DNA of 64,000 nucleotides, from NCBI GenBank assembly GCA_963816775.1, contig CAWFLX010000020.1, positions 62,001 through 126,000 of the forward strand. The letters run 5' to 3'. The notes under the pieces were generated by a model. It was not told the origin of the DNA. It saw only the letters and a list, made by a program, of their open reading frames with translations, and did no database searches. Position numbers and translations under genes: made by a program. This document shows, in pieces, positions 17,350 through 25,720 of this stretch (positions are counted from its first letter, which is position 1; the number at the start of each line of letters is the position of its first letter). Source of the stretch: JAFAXD01 sp963816775 (lineage in GTDB: Bacteria; Pseudomonadota; Alphaproteobacteria; Rhizobiales; Xanthobacteraceae).

Positions 17350-17663
17350 CGCGCGCTTCGCGACAGCATCGGGCCGAGCGAACGAATGATGTCGTCATAA
17401 AGCGCAATCCCCTCGGTTACCCGGCCTGCGGAACACGCGGCTCGAGCTTCCATCTGCGTCAGTCCTGCCTTCGCCAATCTTTCCGGGGCGACATCGTTCG
17501 CCGCGCCATGATCCTCAATCAGGATGACGACTTCCACGTCGCGTGCAGGACAAAGAGATGGGCCGGAGGTTACTTGAGCAATGGCGCCGCTTATCGCCAA
17601 CAAAATCGTGGTGCCAGCGAGGATTAGTCCGGAGGACTTCTTGTGATCAGAGCTAAAGCGCAT
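17346..17663 (-). CDS. Small secreted protein, copy B of a duplicated pair
   Basis: A 105-residue paralogue of 7177-7497. It has a signal peptide (ILLAISGAIAQ), then SGPSLCPARDVEVVILIEDHG, NDVAPERLAKAGLTQ and the same end DDIIRSLGPMLSRSAR. Two Cys are conserved between the copies. Its stop overlaps the start of a 39-codon mini-gene. Most differences between copies are substitutions that keep the frame, so both proteins were under selection after duplication. Likely periplasmic; no function known. Confidence 0.6.
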   Translation of the reverse strand: MRFSSDHKKSSGLILAGTTILLAISGAIAQVTSGPSLCPARDVEVVILIEDHGAANDVAPERLAKAGLTQMEARAACSAGRVTEGIALYDDIIRSLGPMLSRSAR

Positions 17664-17829
17664 GAGCCACCCGTACCTGGTTTGATATGCATTCGCATTG
17701 GAGCCCGTGACCGTAGGTTTCAGCGTCAGCGGCGCGTTACTGCAGCGTTAAATCTTGTGGCCGTGCGTGAAAAATGTAGAATCCAGTGCTAGGGCAAGGA
17801 CTCGACGCGCAAAGCGCGCGGGTACTGGG

Positions 17830-19805
17830 ATGCAAGACGTGCCACCCCCAAAATACAGGCTAACGCTTCTCGGCCGCTTCGACCTGTCTGGGCCGGACGG
17901 CCCCGTCGAGTTACCGAATAAGAAGCTAGCTGGCCTGCTGGCACATCTTGCTTGCACTGCTCCCGCACCGCAGTCGCGCGAAAAGCTGGCAACCCTGCTT
18001 TGGGGGTCGCATTTCGAGACTCAGGCCCAGCAGAACCTACGCCAGGCGCTCTACCGACTGCGCCAGACGTTGGGCCAGGATGCCCTCATCGGAAACGGCG
18101 GTGAAATCTCGCTCGCGCCGGGGGTGATCGATTGCGACGCGGCCCGGCTTCAGGCGTTGATCCGGGAAGGTAGCCAGGCTTCGCTCGGCTAGGCAGCCGA
18201 CCTTTACAAGGAGTGCCTTCTCGCCGATGTGGCCATCGGGGAAGAGGCTTGGGCCGATTGGGTCGCCAGCGAACGCCAGCGGTTGGAGGGATTAGCGCTC
18301 TATGCCCTGGTTAAGTTCGGGGCATTTGAATTGGCGGCGGGTCACGCGGATAAAGCGCTCGAGACCGCCCAGCGCGCGCTGGCAATCAATAATCTGCGCG
18401 AGGACGCCCATCGGCTGGTCGTGCAGGCGCTGGCAGCCGCCGGACGCAAGGCCGAAGCGCTCAAGCACTACCATGACGTCGTTGATCTGCTCAGGCGCGA
18501 GCTGAACACGGAGCCCGACGCGGTGACTAAGTCGCTCGTTGCAGAGCTTCGCAGCACACGGCCGCCGAGCGGGTCGCCGACCGTCGGCGAAAGCGCGGAA
18601 CCCGCGCCGCCCGCGCCGGCCCGTGTGATGGCCGCCCAAAAGCCTTCCATTGTGGTGCTACCTTTCCAGAACATGAGCGGCGATGCGGAGCAGGAATACT
18701 TTGCTGACGGCATCACCGAGGACATCATTACCGCCGTATCGCGCTTTCACGAGCTCGTCGTCATCGCGCGCGGTTCGAGCTTCGCCTTCAAGGGTAAGAA
18801 TTTGACTAGCCGGCAGGTCGCACAGGAACTCGGTGTCGAATACGTGCTAGGCGGCAGCATACGCAAGGCGGGCAACCGTATCCGGGTGTCGGCGGAGCTG
18901 ACCCACGCCGAGAGCGACGTTCAGGTCTGGTCGGATCGCTACGATCGTGCCCTCATCGACGTCTTCGACCTGCAAGATGACATCAGCGGAAGTGTCGCCG
19001 CGGTGGTCGAGCCCGTCGTTCGCGGTTCCGAGATTGAACGCTCGCGCCGCAAGGCGCCGGCAAATCTTTCGGCTTACGACCTCTACCTGCGGGCTCTTCC
19101 CCATCTTTGGGGCGGGACCCGTGATGACATCACGAAGGCAATCGCGTTGCTTCGACAGTCCCTCACCTTCGGTCAGACGCACGCCCCCACACTCGCGGCG
19201 CTGGCCTGGGGGCTCGTGATGGCGTCGCCCCTCGGCGCGACGGCGCCGGAGGCCAAAAGCGAGGCGCTCGGCCTGGCGCGCCGCGCCATCGAGCAGGACC
19301 GTACGGACGCCTTCGCCCAGGCGGTCTACGGCTACACGCTGTTTGGGCCGGCCGGTGAGAATGCTCAAGGCCGCATCCACGCTAAGGAAGCCGTGCGCCT
19401 CAACCCCAGCTCGGCCTTCGCCTGGGGCATGCTGGGAATGATCGACAGCATGGGGGGCGACTATGAGAACTCCATCACTAGCCTCAACCGGTCGATGTCG
19501 CTTAGTCCCTACGACAACATGCTGCATTTGTGGATGACAGGTTTGTCCTCGTCGCACTTCGCGCTCGGACGCCACGGGCCCGCAACTCCGTTCAGCGCAA
19601 TCCGGGCAATGGGATGGGCCATCGCATGTTGGCGGCAAATCTCGCTGCTGCCGGGCGGGTGGAGGAAGCGCGCGACGTCACCAGCGAACGCAACGCCGTG
19701 CAAAAGACGACGATCCGCGACATTCGCGCCTTGCGCTACTTCAAGCAGGACGAGGTGCTCGAGCGCTATCTGTCGGCTCAGCGGTTGGCCGGCGTTGCCG
19801 AGTAA
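17830..19805 (+). pseudogene. SARP (BTAD) - TolB-like - TPR regulator with amber stop and C-terminal frameshift
   Basis: The N-terminal part (YRLTLLGRFDLSGPDG, QQNLRQALYRLRQTLG) is the winged helix and BTAD start of a SARP-type regulator. A TAG at 18190-18192 interrupts ASLG*AADLYKECLLADV in the same frame; after it the BTAD domain, PSIVVLPFQNMSGDAEQEYF (adenylate-cyclase-associated TolB-like domain) and TPR repeats continue. Near 19565-19590 the frame slips; the true end RNPGNGMGHRMLAANLAAAG... is one frame away. Both lesions together suggest a pseudogene. Such proteins often act as DNA-binding regulators with a C-terminal sensor. Confidence 0.75.
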
Positions 19806-19854
19806 TCGCCAGCGTCCTGGGACACCGGTAAGTTTACGGTTCTAGCATCATCTG

Positions 19855-19908
19855 GTTCAGAAATACGCTCTGTACGACTTGCGGCCAGAATGGAGGGAAT
19901 TTCTGAAC
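19855..19908. repeat. Inverted repeat, 10-bp arms
   Basis: GTTCAGAAAT (19855-19864) and ATTTCTGAAC (19899-19908) are perfect complements over a 34-nt gap. It follows the broken SARP gene and could be a transcript hairpin or a trace of a mobile element end. The interval 19806-20170 otherwise shows no gene. Confidence 0.45.
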
Positions 19909-20170
19909 TACAACATTAGACGCCGAGCGCGGCGAGCAGCGTGCGGACGCCATGAAAATTAGGATGAGCGAGCCCACGGTCCAGAAACGGCGAGAAGCTG
20001 GCTATTTTGGACGGTTTTGCAATCGACGTGTCTCACCTTCCGCAGCTTCAGATGCTCACCGTCAATGCGAACGCAAGAGCCAGAATTGAGTGCGATGCGC
20101 TGTAAATACCAGGCAAGAAACAGGCTTTGAGCGATGACCAAATTTAACAAGGGAATGTGAGGGAACTTGA

Positions 20171-20551
20171 ATGGACGATAAAACTAACCCGAAGAGGGGT
20201 AAAAGACGCGGTCCGAAAACTGATGGTACAGACGCACAACAGAAGCCCTGGTTGTTCAAGCCGGGTCAGTCCGGCAACCCCGCTGGTCGTCCGAAAGGAT
20301 CGCGCAATAAGTTGGCTGAAGACTTTATTGCTGATGCGTATGCGCACTGGCAACAGCGCGGATCAACGGCATTAGAGACGATGGCAAAGACAGAGCCTGC
20401 GAAGTTCTGCCAGATGATGGCTAATCTGCTGCCCAAAGAGACGCTGATGCAGGACGAGCGTGTGCAGATAAGCGAGATCAAGCTGGTGATCATTGACGCA
20501 GCTCAGCCACAGGCTCGCATCATTGAGCACGATGATGCCAAGCCCGAGTAG
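20171..20551 (+). CDS. DUF5681-domain phage-type protein
   Basis: A 126-residue protein: basic start, then FKPGQSGNPAGRPKGSRNKLAE near residue 30, the DUF5681 signature, followed by a helical part and a variable acidic end. These proteins usually sit next to terminase genes in alphaproteobacterial prophages and may act as a small terminase-like DNA-binding partner, which is inference. GAGGGAACTTGA precedes the ATG. It is intact while the terminase is in pieces, and it lies 200 nt from the 3' end of tRNA-Phe, a common phage attachment place. Confidence 0.7.
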   Translation: MDDKTNPKRGKRRGPKTDGTDAQQKPWLFKPGQSGNPAGRPKGSRNKLAEDFIADAYAHWQQRGSTALETMAKTEPAKFCQMMANLLPKETLMQDERVQISEIKLVIIDAAQPQARIIEHDDAKPE

Positions 20552-20753
20552 GCTGCGGGCCGGTGGCGCCCCCTAGCGCGCCAGCAAAGGGAGGTAAGGC
20601 TGGGGGCCCCCGGGGCCACCTCAAATGAGGCGATGGATCAAATTTAGAGCATTGGGACGGTTTGTGTCCCCAGCGCGTCCCCAACAAGATTTGGCTAACT
20701 AGTTCGGGGAGCCTATAAACGAAAAACATCTCGCTATTTCAAGATATTATATA

Positions 20754-20829
20754 TGGTGCCCAGGGGCGGAATCGAACCACCGACACCGTGATTTTCAGTC
20801 ACGTGCTCTACCAACTGAGCTACCTGGGC
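20754..20829 (-). tRNA. tRNA-Phe (anticodon GAA)
   Basis: The minus strand folds as a full cloverleaf: acceptor GCCCAGG/CCTGGGC, D-loop AGCTCAGTTGGTAGAGC, anticodon loop CTGAAAA with GAA, T-arm GGTTCGATTCC, discriminator A and encoded CCA (20754-20756). It reads Phe codons. Its 3' end points toward the accessory region on the left, which is the usual orientation when an element has integrated at a tRNA. The gene itself is complete. Confidence 0.95.
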
Positions 20830-20936
20830 GCCGGCCGCGAAACGAAGGTTCGCGCGGCGCCGGGCGTTATAGAGGCTGGGTCGGACCCTGTCCAGCAACC
20901 GACTGGGCCCCCGCCCGCCCCTGCTTAAGACGGCCT

Positions 20937-21197
20937 TCAGTGCGATTGGTCATCGCCCGGACCGGCCTCGCCCACCTCATTATCGTCCTGCTCCGCCGCC
21001 GGAATCGCGTACCTGCCGCCCAGCCAGCGATGCAAGTCGATATCGGCGCAGCGCCGCGAGCAGAACGGCCGAAACTGCTCGACGTGCGGCTTGCCGCAGA
21101 TCGGGCAGGGCTTCGCGGTCTTGGCGGACGCATTCAATGGGTCGGGCTCTCCTGCGGCAACCGGCAACCTCGATGCCGTCGTCCGGTCGGATGGCAT
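20937..21197 (-). CDS. yacG: YacG-type zinc protein, DNA gyrase inhibitor family
   Basis: The core is CPICGKPHVEQFRPFCSRRCADIDLHRWLGGRYAIP (in parts: CPICGKP, FRPFCSRRCAD, RWLGGRYAIP), the four-Cys zinc site and helix of YacG. YacG binds GyrB and blocks DNA binding by gyrase. At 86 residues it is longer than usual because of an N-terminal extension. The ATG at 21197 lies inside the repeat array; a TTG start nearer the core (about 21133), with GGAG upstream, would give a normal-length protein. It follows maf, its usual partner, and precedes tRNA-Phe. Confidence 0.8.
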   Translation of the reverse strand: MPSDRTTASRLPVAAGEPDPLNASAKTAKPCPICGKPHVEQFRPFCSRRCADIDLHRWLGGRYAIPAAEQDDNEVGEAGPGDDQSH

Positions 21198-21490
21198 CTA
21201 TGGCGTTTGCACGATGGATGCATCTGTCTTCACGATGGCAGAAATGGCATCTACGGCGTTTGCGCCACGGATGCCACCCCTCTTTGCGATGGCATCTATG
21301 GGCGGCGATGGTATCTACGGCGTTTGCACCACGTTGCCGCCTCCCTGTGCGATGGCATCTGGGCGTTTTCACCGTCAAATGCCATCTCGCGCCGGGATGG
21401 CATCTATGGGCAGAAATGGCATCTATGGCGCTTGCACCGCGTTGCCACCTCCCTGTGCGATGGCATCTATGGCGGGACATGGCATCTATG
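21188..21490. repeat. ATGGCATCT-rich minisatellite between maf and yacG
   Basis: Eight exact copies of ATGGCATCT begin at 21191, 21244, 21289, 21352, 21397, 21416, 21460 and 21479, with variants ATGGTATCT (21308) and ATGCCATCT (21379). Copies are spaced mostly by about 19 or 44 bases. A longer block of about 45 bases, TACGGCGTTTGCACC through GATGGCATCT, occurs at 21317-21360 and again at 21424-21468. No Cas genes and no constant spacer length, so not CRISPR. It fills the maf-yacG gap and reaches the yacG start codon. Confidence 0.8.
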
Positions 21491-21519
21491 GCGCCCGCGC
21501 CATTGCAAAATGCGCTTGC

Positions 21520-22146
21520 TCAGGCCGCAGCGTTGACCCAGCCGAAATGGATCGGATAGCCCTCGCCTGCGAGTAGTGAAATCGTCTCGTAGAGCGGCAG
21601 GCCGACTACGTTGCTGTAGGAGCCGACCATCTTGACGATGAACGAGCCGGCAATGCCCTGCGCCGCGTAGCCGCCGGCCTTGCCGCGCCATTGGCCGGAG
21701 GCGAGGTAGGATTCGATATCCTGCTCCGACAGCCGCTTGAAGCGCACCCGCGACTCAACCAGTCGCTGGCGGAACCCCTGCTTGGGCGTCACAAGGCATA
21801 CCGCGGTGAAGACCTTGTGGTTGCGACCGGACAGAAGGCGCAGGCATTGGCCGGCTTCGTCCAGCAACTCGGCTTGCGGCAAGATACGCCGGCCGACCGC
21901 GACCACCGTGTCGGCGGCCAGAATGAAGGCGCCCTTGAGCTCGTCGTCCCTGCGCACGCTCGCGAGCGCCGCTTCGGCCTTGAGCCGCGCCAGCCGGTTG
22001 GCACAGGCGCGTGGCAGCTCGCCCTTGGTCGGGGTCTCGTCGATATTGGACGGCAACAGCAGGTCGGGTTCGATGCCGATCTGATTGATCAGGCTGAGCC
22101 GGCGCGGCGACCCGGAGGCAAGAACGAATTTCGTACGGCCGATCAT
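21520..22146 (-). CDS. maf: Maf-like nucleoside triphosphate pyrophosphatase
   Basis: A 208-residue Maf protein: FVLASGSPRRLSLINQIG at the N terminus (phosphate-binding S-x-S-x-R-R), IDETPTKGELP, FILAADTVVAVGRRIL with the catalytic Asp, and GKAGGYAAQGIAGSFIVKMVGSYSNVVGLPL at the end. Maf proteins hydrolyse non-canonical or canonical NTPs to NMP and pyrophosphate (house-cleaning). ATG 22146 with AGAGGT just upstream is chosen over GTG and TTG two and one codons earlier. It belongs to the hisD-yacG block, separated from yacG by the repeat array. Confidence 0.9.
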   Translation of the reverse strand: MIGRTKFVLASGSPRRLSLINQIGIEPDLLLPSNIDETPTKGELPRACANRLARLKAEAALASVRRDDELKGAFILAADTVVAVGRRILPQAELLDEAGQCLRLLSGRNHKVFTAVCLVTPKQGFRQRLVESRVRFKRLSEQDIESYLASGQWRGKAGGYAAQGIAGSFIVKMVGSYSNVVGLPLYETISLLAGEGYPIHFGWVNAAA

Positions 22147-22226
22147 CAACACCTCTGGTAGACCGCACGCGCGGTCGTTCGTGGTTTCTGGGCGCGCGAC
22201 TGCGCGGCGGTCCGGTTGCTGTTCGA

Positions 22227-22300
22227 TTATTTGAAGCGATAGGTGATGCGGCCTTTGTTCAGGTCGTTAGGTGTCATTCGACGGTCTGGCCCGACAGTCC
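22227..22300 (-). pseudogene. infA: Remnant of infA (translation initiation factor IF-1), last codons only
   Basis: Minus-strand translation gives MTPNDLNKGRITYRFK and stop, matching the end of IF-1 (normally MTPYDLTKGRITYRFK). Immediately upstream, with one base missing, GLSGQTVE resembles the preceding VLAGDxVxVE. The rest of the 72-residue protein is absent: only about 120 nt separate this point from the phosphatase gene and they do not encode IF-1 in any frame. In related genomes infA stands between the phosphatase and maf, so this is the decayed original locus. IF-1 is essential, so a second copy must exist elsewhere. Confidence 0.7.
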
Positions 22301-22399
22301 CGATCCCTCGTTAACTCCATGGTAGGGTGGCGGAAATTAGCGGAATCGGCCCTCCCCCACAACCGCCGCGCCGGGCGCCAGATGGCACGCGGACCACGC

Positions 22400-22858
22400 C
22401 TACTCATTGCCGGTCGAACCCGACGCGAACCGCTTCTTGATGCGCGCCAGCAGCTGGTCGCGCACGGCCCGGTAGGCGTCGAGCCGCTGCTCGCGGTTGC
22501 CGGAGCCGTCGGTCGGGTCGGGCGTCGGCCAATACTCGACGTCGACCGCCAGCACGCGGGTCAGTTCGAGCGCGCGGTGGTGTGCTTCCGGCGACAGCGA
22601 GATGATGACGTCGAAGTTGAGCCCCTCCCAGTCCTCGAGTTCCTCGAACGTCTTCGGCCTGTGCCTGGCGATATCGAGGCCGATCTCATCCATCACCGCC
22701 ACCGCGAACGGATCGAGCTCGCCCTTGCGCACGCCGGCGGAGGCGACGTAGACGCTCGACCCGAACAGATGCTTGAACATGCGTTCGGCCATGGGCGAGC
22801 GCACGGTGTTGAGGCCGCAGGCGAACAACACGGCCTGCGGCCGTCCCGCGCCCGCCAT
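22400..22858 (-). CDS. Low-molecular-weight protein tyrosine phosphatase family protein
   Basis: A 152-residue phosphatase/arsenate-reductase fold. The P-loop is CGLNTVRSPMAE (C-x5-R) near residue 14, and the general-acid loop is TPDPTDG near 115. The family dephosphorylates protein tyrosines or reduces arsenate; lacking the extra Cys pair seen in ArsC, a phosphatase role is more likely. It lies 3 nt downstream of UPF0262 and upstream of the infA remnant, in the conserved hisD-yacG cluster, and probably shares its transcript. Confidence 0.85.
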   Translation of the reverse strand: MAGAGRPQAVLFACGLNTVRSPMAERMFKHLFGSSVYVASAGVRKGELDPFAVAVMDEIGLDIARHRPKTFEELEDWEGLNFDVIISLSPEAHHRALELTRVLAVDVEYWPTPDPTDGSGNREQRLDAYRAVRDQLLARIKKRFASGSTGNE

Positions 22859-22861
22859 CGC

Positions 22862-23341
22862 TCAGCCCTTCCAATGCAGAACGCAGATCAACGTGAACAG
22901 CCGGCGCGCAGTGTCGACGTCCATCTCGACCTTGTGCCGCAACCGCTCAATCAAAAGCTCTGAGCCTTCGTTGTGGAGCCCGCGCCGGCCCATGTCGATC
23001 GCCTCGATCTGATCGGGGCTCGCGGTGCGGATGGCCGCGTAGTAGCTGTCGCAGATCAGGAAATAGTCCTTGACGATGCGCCGCAGCGGGCTGAGCGACA
23101 GGTGATGCGCGACCACTGGCGCGCCATCGGCAAGCTTGATGTCGAACACCAACCGGTTGCTGGTGATCGACAGCGCAAGTTCGTAAGGCCCGCCCTCGTG
23201 GCCGCGGGGATGGAACGAATTGTCTTCCAGCAAGTCGTAGATCGCGACCGCACGCTCATGTTCGACGTCGGGGTTGGAGCGGCCGATTGACCCCTCATCG
23301 AGGGTTACTTTGACAAGACGATGCTGATCAGGCGCGCTCAT
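22862..23341 (-). CDS. UPF0262 family protein
   Basis: A 159-residue protein with the UPF0262 landmarks LVKVTLDE, HERAVAIYDLLEDNSFHP, YELALSI...LVFDI and IVKDYFLICDSYYAAIR, IEAIDMGRRGLHNEG. The family is limited to alphaproteobacteria, soluble and of unknown function. The ATG overlaps the hisD stop by 4 nt (ATGA at 23338-23341), indicating coupled translation with histidinol dehydrogenase. The gap to the phosphatase is 3 nt. Confidence 0.9.
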   Translation of the reverse strand: MSAPDQHRLVKVTLDEGSIGRSNPDVEHERAVAIYDLLEDNSFHPRGHEGGPYELALSITSNRLVFDIKLADGAPVVAHHLSLSPLRRIVKDYFLICDSYYAAIRTASPDQIEAIDMGRRGLHNEGSELLIERLRHKVEMDVDTARRLFTLICVLHWKG

Positions 23342-24633
23342 CGCCGGTTGAGCCGCACCGCCACCGAGCGGGCGTGCGCGTCAAGACCCTCGGCTTCTCC
23401 GAGCGCGATCGCGGCAGGGCCGAGTTGCGCGAGCTGTTCGGCGCCGCATTTGAGGATCGAGGTGCGCTTCATGAAGTCGAGCACGCCGAGGCCCGAGGAG
23501 AAGCGCGCGGACCGCGCGGTGGGCAGTACGTGGTTGGAGCCCGCCACATAGTCGCCGATCGCTTCCGGCGTATGAGCGCCGATGAAGATCGCACCGGTAT
23601 TGCGCACCTTGTCGGCCAGCTGTTCGGCGCCGGCCGCCATGATCTCGAGATGCTCGGGCGCAACCGCATCGATCAACGGGATCGCTTCGAGAAGATCGCG
23701 CACCAGCACAATCGCGCCGTAGTCCTGCCAGGACGCGCGCGCCGTCGCGCTGCGCGGTAACGTTACGAGCTGCGCCGTCACGGCTTGTTCGACGTCGTGC
23801 GCCAGTGTCGCATCGTCGGTGATCAGGATCGACTGCGCGGCCACGTCGTGCTCGGCCTGCGCCAGGAGATCGGCCGCGACCCAGTCGGGATTGGCGCTGC
23901 CGTCGGCGAGGATCAGGACCTCGGACGGTCCCGCGATCATGTCGATGCCGACCTTGCCGAACACCAGCCGCTTCGCCGCCGCCACATACGCGTTGCCGGG
24001 GCCGACGATCTTGTCGACCGCACGAATGCTTTCGGTCCCATAGGCAAGCGCCGCGATCGCCTGCGCGCCGCCGACGCGAAAGATCTCATCGACACCGGCA
24101 AGCCGCGCCGCCGCGAGCACCAGCGGATTGAGCTGACCTTCGGGCGCCGGCACCACCATCACCAAACGCGCAACGCCGGCGACCTTGGCCGGCACTGCGT
24201 TCATCAGCACCGATGACGGATAAGCGGCGGTGCCGCCCGGAACATAAAGCCCGACGGCGGCGATCGGCGTCCAGCGGTAGCCAAGCTCGACGCCGATCGC
24301 GTCGGTGAAGCGTTGGTCCTGCGGCAGCTGCCGGCGGTGATAGGCTTCGATGCGTTGGTGCGCGAGGCGCAGCGCCGCGAGCGCCTTGCGGTCGCATTGT
24401 GCATCGGCGGCATCGACCTCAGCGACGCTCACGCGCAGCGACCCCGCGTCGAGCTCGACGCGATCAAACTTCTTGGTGAGTTCGACGAGCGCCGCATCGC
24501 CGCGCGCAACGACGTCCGCCATGATCGCGCGGACGGCGGCTTCGACGTCCTGCGAAGTTTCACGTTTGGTGCCGAGAAACGCGTGGAACCGCGCGCCAAA
24601 ATCGGCGCTGCGCGTATCAAGCCGAATCGGCAT
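23338..24633 (-). CDS. hisD: Histidinol dehydrogenase
   Basis: A 431-residue enzyme, normal length, that oxidises L-histidinol to L-histidine with two NAD+ in the last two steps of histidine synthesis. Visible landmarks: YVPGGTAAYPSSVLMNAVPAKVAG, IVGPGNAYVAAAK, GPSEVLILAD, LLAQAEHD (zinc ligand region), PEHLEI and SNHVLPT. It is the first gene of the minus-strand cluster and is coupled to UPF0262. The start ATG at 24633 gives the family N-terminus MPIRLDTRSADF. No other his gene lies in the window. Confidence 0.95.
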   Translation of the reverse strand: MPIRLDTRSADFGARFHAFLGTKRETSQDVEAAVRAIMADVVARGDAALVELTKKFDRVELDAGSLRVSVAEVDAADAQCDRKALAALRLAHQRIEAYHRRQLPQDQRFTDAIGVELGYRWTPIAAVGLYVPGGTAAYPSSVLMNAVPAKVAGVARLVMVVPAPEGQLNPLVLAAARLAGVDEIFRVGGAQAIAALAYGTESIRAVDKIVGPGNAYVAAAKRLVFGKVGIDMIAGPSEVLILADGSANPDWVAADLLAQAEHDVAAQSILITDDATLAHDVEQAVTAQLVTLPRSATARASWQDYGAIVLVRDLLEAIPLIDAVAPEHLEIMAAGAEQLADKVRNTGAIFIGAHTPEAIGDYVAGSNHVLPTARSARFSSGLGVLDFMKRTSILKCGAEQLAQLGPAAIALGEAEGLDAHARSVAVRLNRR

Positions 24634-24693
24634 TGGTCGATGGGTCCTGCTCTGCCGTGCGTCCGATGGTCATGACGCGGACAGTAGGTGACG

Positions 24694-25146
24694 TCAACGG
24701 CGGCTTTCGGCGAGGTCCTTGAAGTGGTCAGGACAGAGCGTCGTTGCCCAGGCGGGACCGAGATCGGCAATCTCGGCCTCCAGGCATTCGACGTCGAGTC
24801 GCAAGGTCGCGCCGCCGGAGAACGTGAGGAGGATGGCGCCCGCCGGCGGATCGCCCTCAACGAAGTCGACAGCCAGGAGGCTCAACACCGCATCCTTATT
24901 GTCCTGATGGACGTTGCGGCATTTGACGGCGTTGACCCGCTCGAACCGCACCGCCGTTCGCCGGCGGCGATATTGCGGATTGTCGCACCCCGCCGCCTCC
25001 CAGTCGAACCGGTTGACCCCGAGCACGAGCCGCTTCTCGGCACGCAGCCAAACGATATCGCCGACATTGACAATGGCGTCCTGCAGGTGGGTTGAAATGA
25101 CCGCGAGGTCGTCCTTATCGAGGGCAATCAGCTTGAGGGGATCCAT
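24694..25146 (-). CDS. DUF2948 family protein
   Basis: A 150-residue protein beginning LKLIALDKDDLAVISTHLQDA, then RLVLGVNRFDWE and AVLSLLAVDFVEG and ILLTFSGGATLRLDVECLEAE, the layout of DUF2948. In alphaproteobacteria this gene usually precedes hisD, as here with a gap of 60 nt, so it is probably the first gene of the same message. Function unknown; soluble beta-rich protein. Confidence 0.85.
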   Translation of the reverse strand: MDPLKLIALDKDDLAVISTHLQDAIVNVGDIVWLRAEKRLVLGVNRFDWEAAGCDNPQYRRRRTAVRFERVNAVKCRNVHQDNKDAVLSLLAVDFVEGDPPAGAILLTFSGGATLRLDVECLEAEIADLGPAWATTLCPDHFKDLAESRR

Positions 25147-25216
25147 GGCGCAACGTCCTGCCTATGGGTTCAAAGCTAGGAACAGGCCGCCAGGAGCGCA
25201 AGATGCGTAAAACGCC

Positions 25217-25720
25217 TTAGGCCCCGCTTGCTGCACCCGCGCAATGCGGCTTGCGCTTTCGCTCCACGAAGACGGCGCCCAGCGCCGAGTAGACGAGATC
25301 GCCGGCCTGATTGGTCCCCGTGGTCTGCGACACAACCAGCCCGTATCCGGGCCGGCTGGCCTCGCGCAGTTCCTTGATCTCCAAGGCATATGAAATCGTG
25401 TCCCCGGCAAAGACCGGCTTGTGCCAGCGCAAGTCGCGAACGCCCGGCGAGGGCCCGATGTTCGGCACCTCCTCGCCGCGGGCGCGCTGCGCTTGCGCCT
25501 CGCGTTGGTTGGCGAGCACGATCAGCCGCATGCAGACCGCACCGGTGTGCCAGCCCGACGCACACAGCGCTCCGAAATGCGAGCGCGCCGCCGCTTCCTC
25601 ATCGACATGGAAAGCCTGCGGGTCGTAGCGGATCGCGAATGCCTTGATGTCCTCGGCCGTGAACGTGTGGCTGCCGAGCTCTCGGCGCTCGCCAAGGCGC
25701 AAGTCTTCGAAGAAGTTCAT
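25217..25720 (-). CDS. MaoC-family (R)-specific enoyl hydratase, second of a pair
   Basis: A 167-residue hot-dog-fold protein. The hydratase motif YDPQAFHVDEEAA holds the catalytic Asp and His (D-x4-H), followed by ASGWHTGAVCMRL and a C-terminal PGYGLVVSQTTG.NQ. Start ATG 25720 overlaps the stop of the upstream MaoC gene (ATGA, 25717-25720); a longer frame upstream is a shadow. Tandem MaoC genes like these are common in rhizobia and probably form a two-domain or heteromeric hydratase acting on acyl-CoA thioesters. Exact substrate unknown. Confidence 0.85.
   Translation of the reverse strand: MNFFEDLRLGERRELGSHTFTAEDIKAFAIRYDPQAFHVDEEAAARSHFGALCASGWHTGAVCMRLIVLANQREAQAQRARGEEVPNIGPSPGVRDLRWHKPVFAGDTISYALEIKELREASRPGYGLVVSQTTGTNQAGDLVYSALGAVFVERKRKPHCAGAASGA

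Noticed and set aside
16595..17407. 270-codon minus-strand frame overlapping the TauE gene
   Set aside because: It runs in another frame across TauE and the mini-gene and has no hydrophobic pattern or domain.
1..20750. Anti-phage defence or toxin-antitoxin system in the accessory region
   Set aside because: No restriction, CBASS, retron, Abi or recognised toxin-antitoxin motifs were seen; the small coupled genes are unassigned rather than defence-like.
21188..21490. Possible CRISPR array
   Set aside because: Units are only 9 exact bases, spacing alternates between about 19 and 44, spacers repeat each other and no cas gene is present.
21091..21576. Plus-strand and minus-strand open frames of 140-166 codons across the ATGGCATCT array
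   Set aside because: They arise from the repeat having no stops; the peptides are simple repeats, start codons come from each unit, and real genes flank the array on the minus strand.
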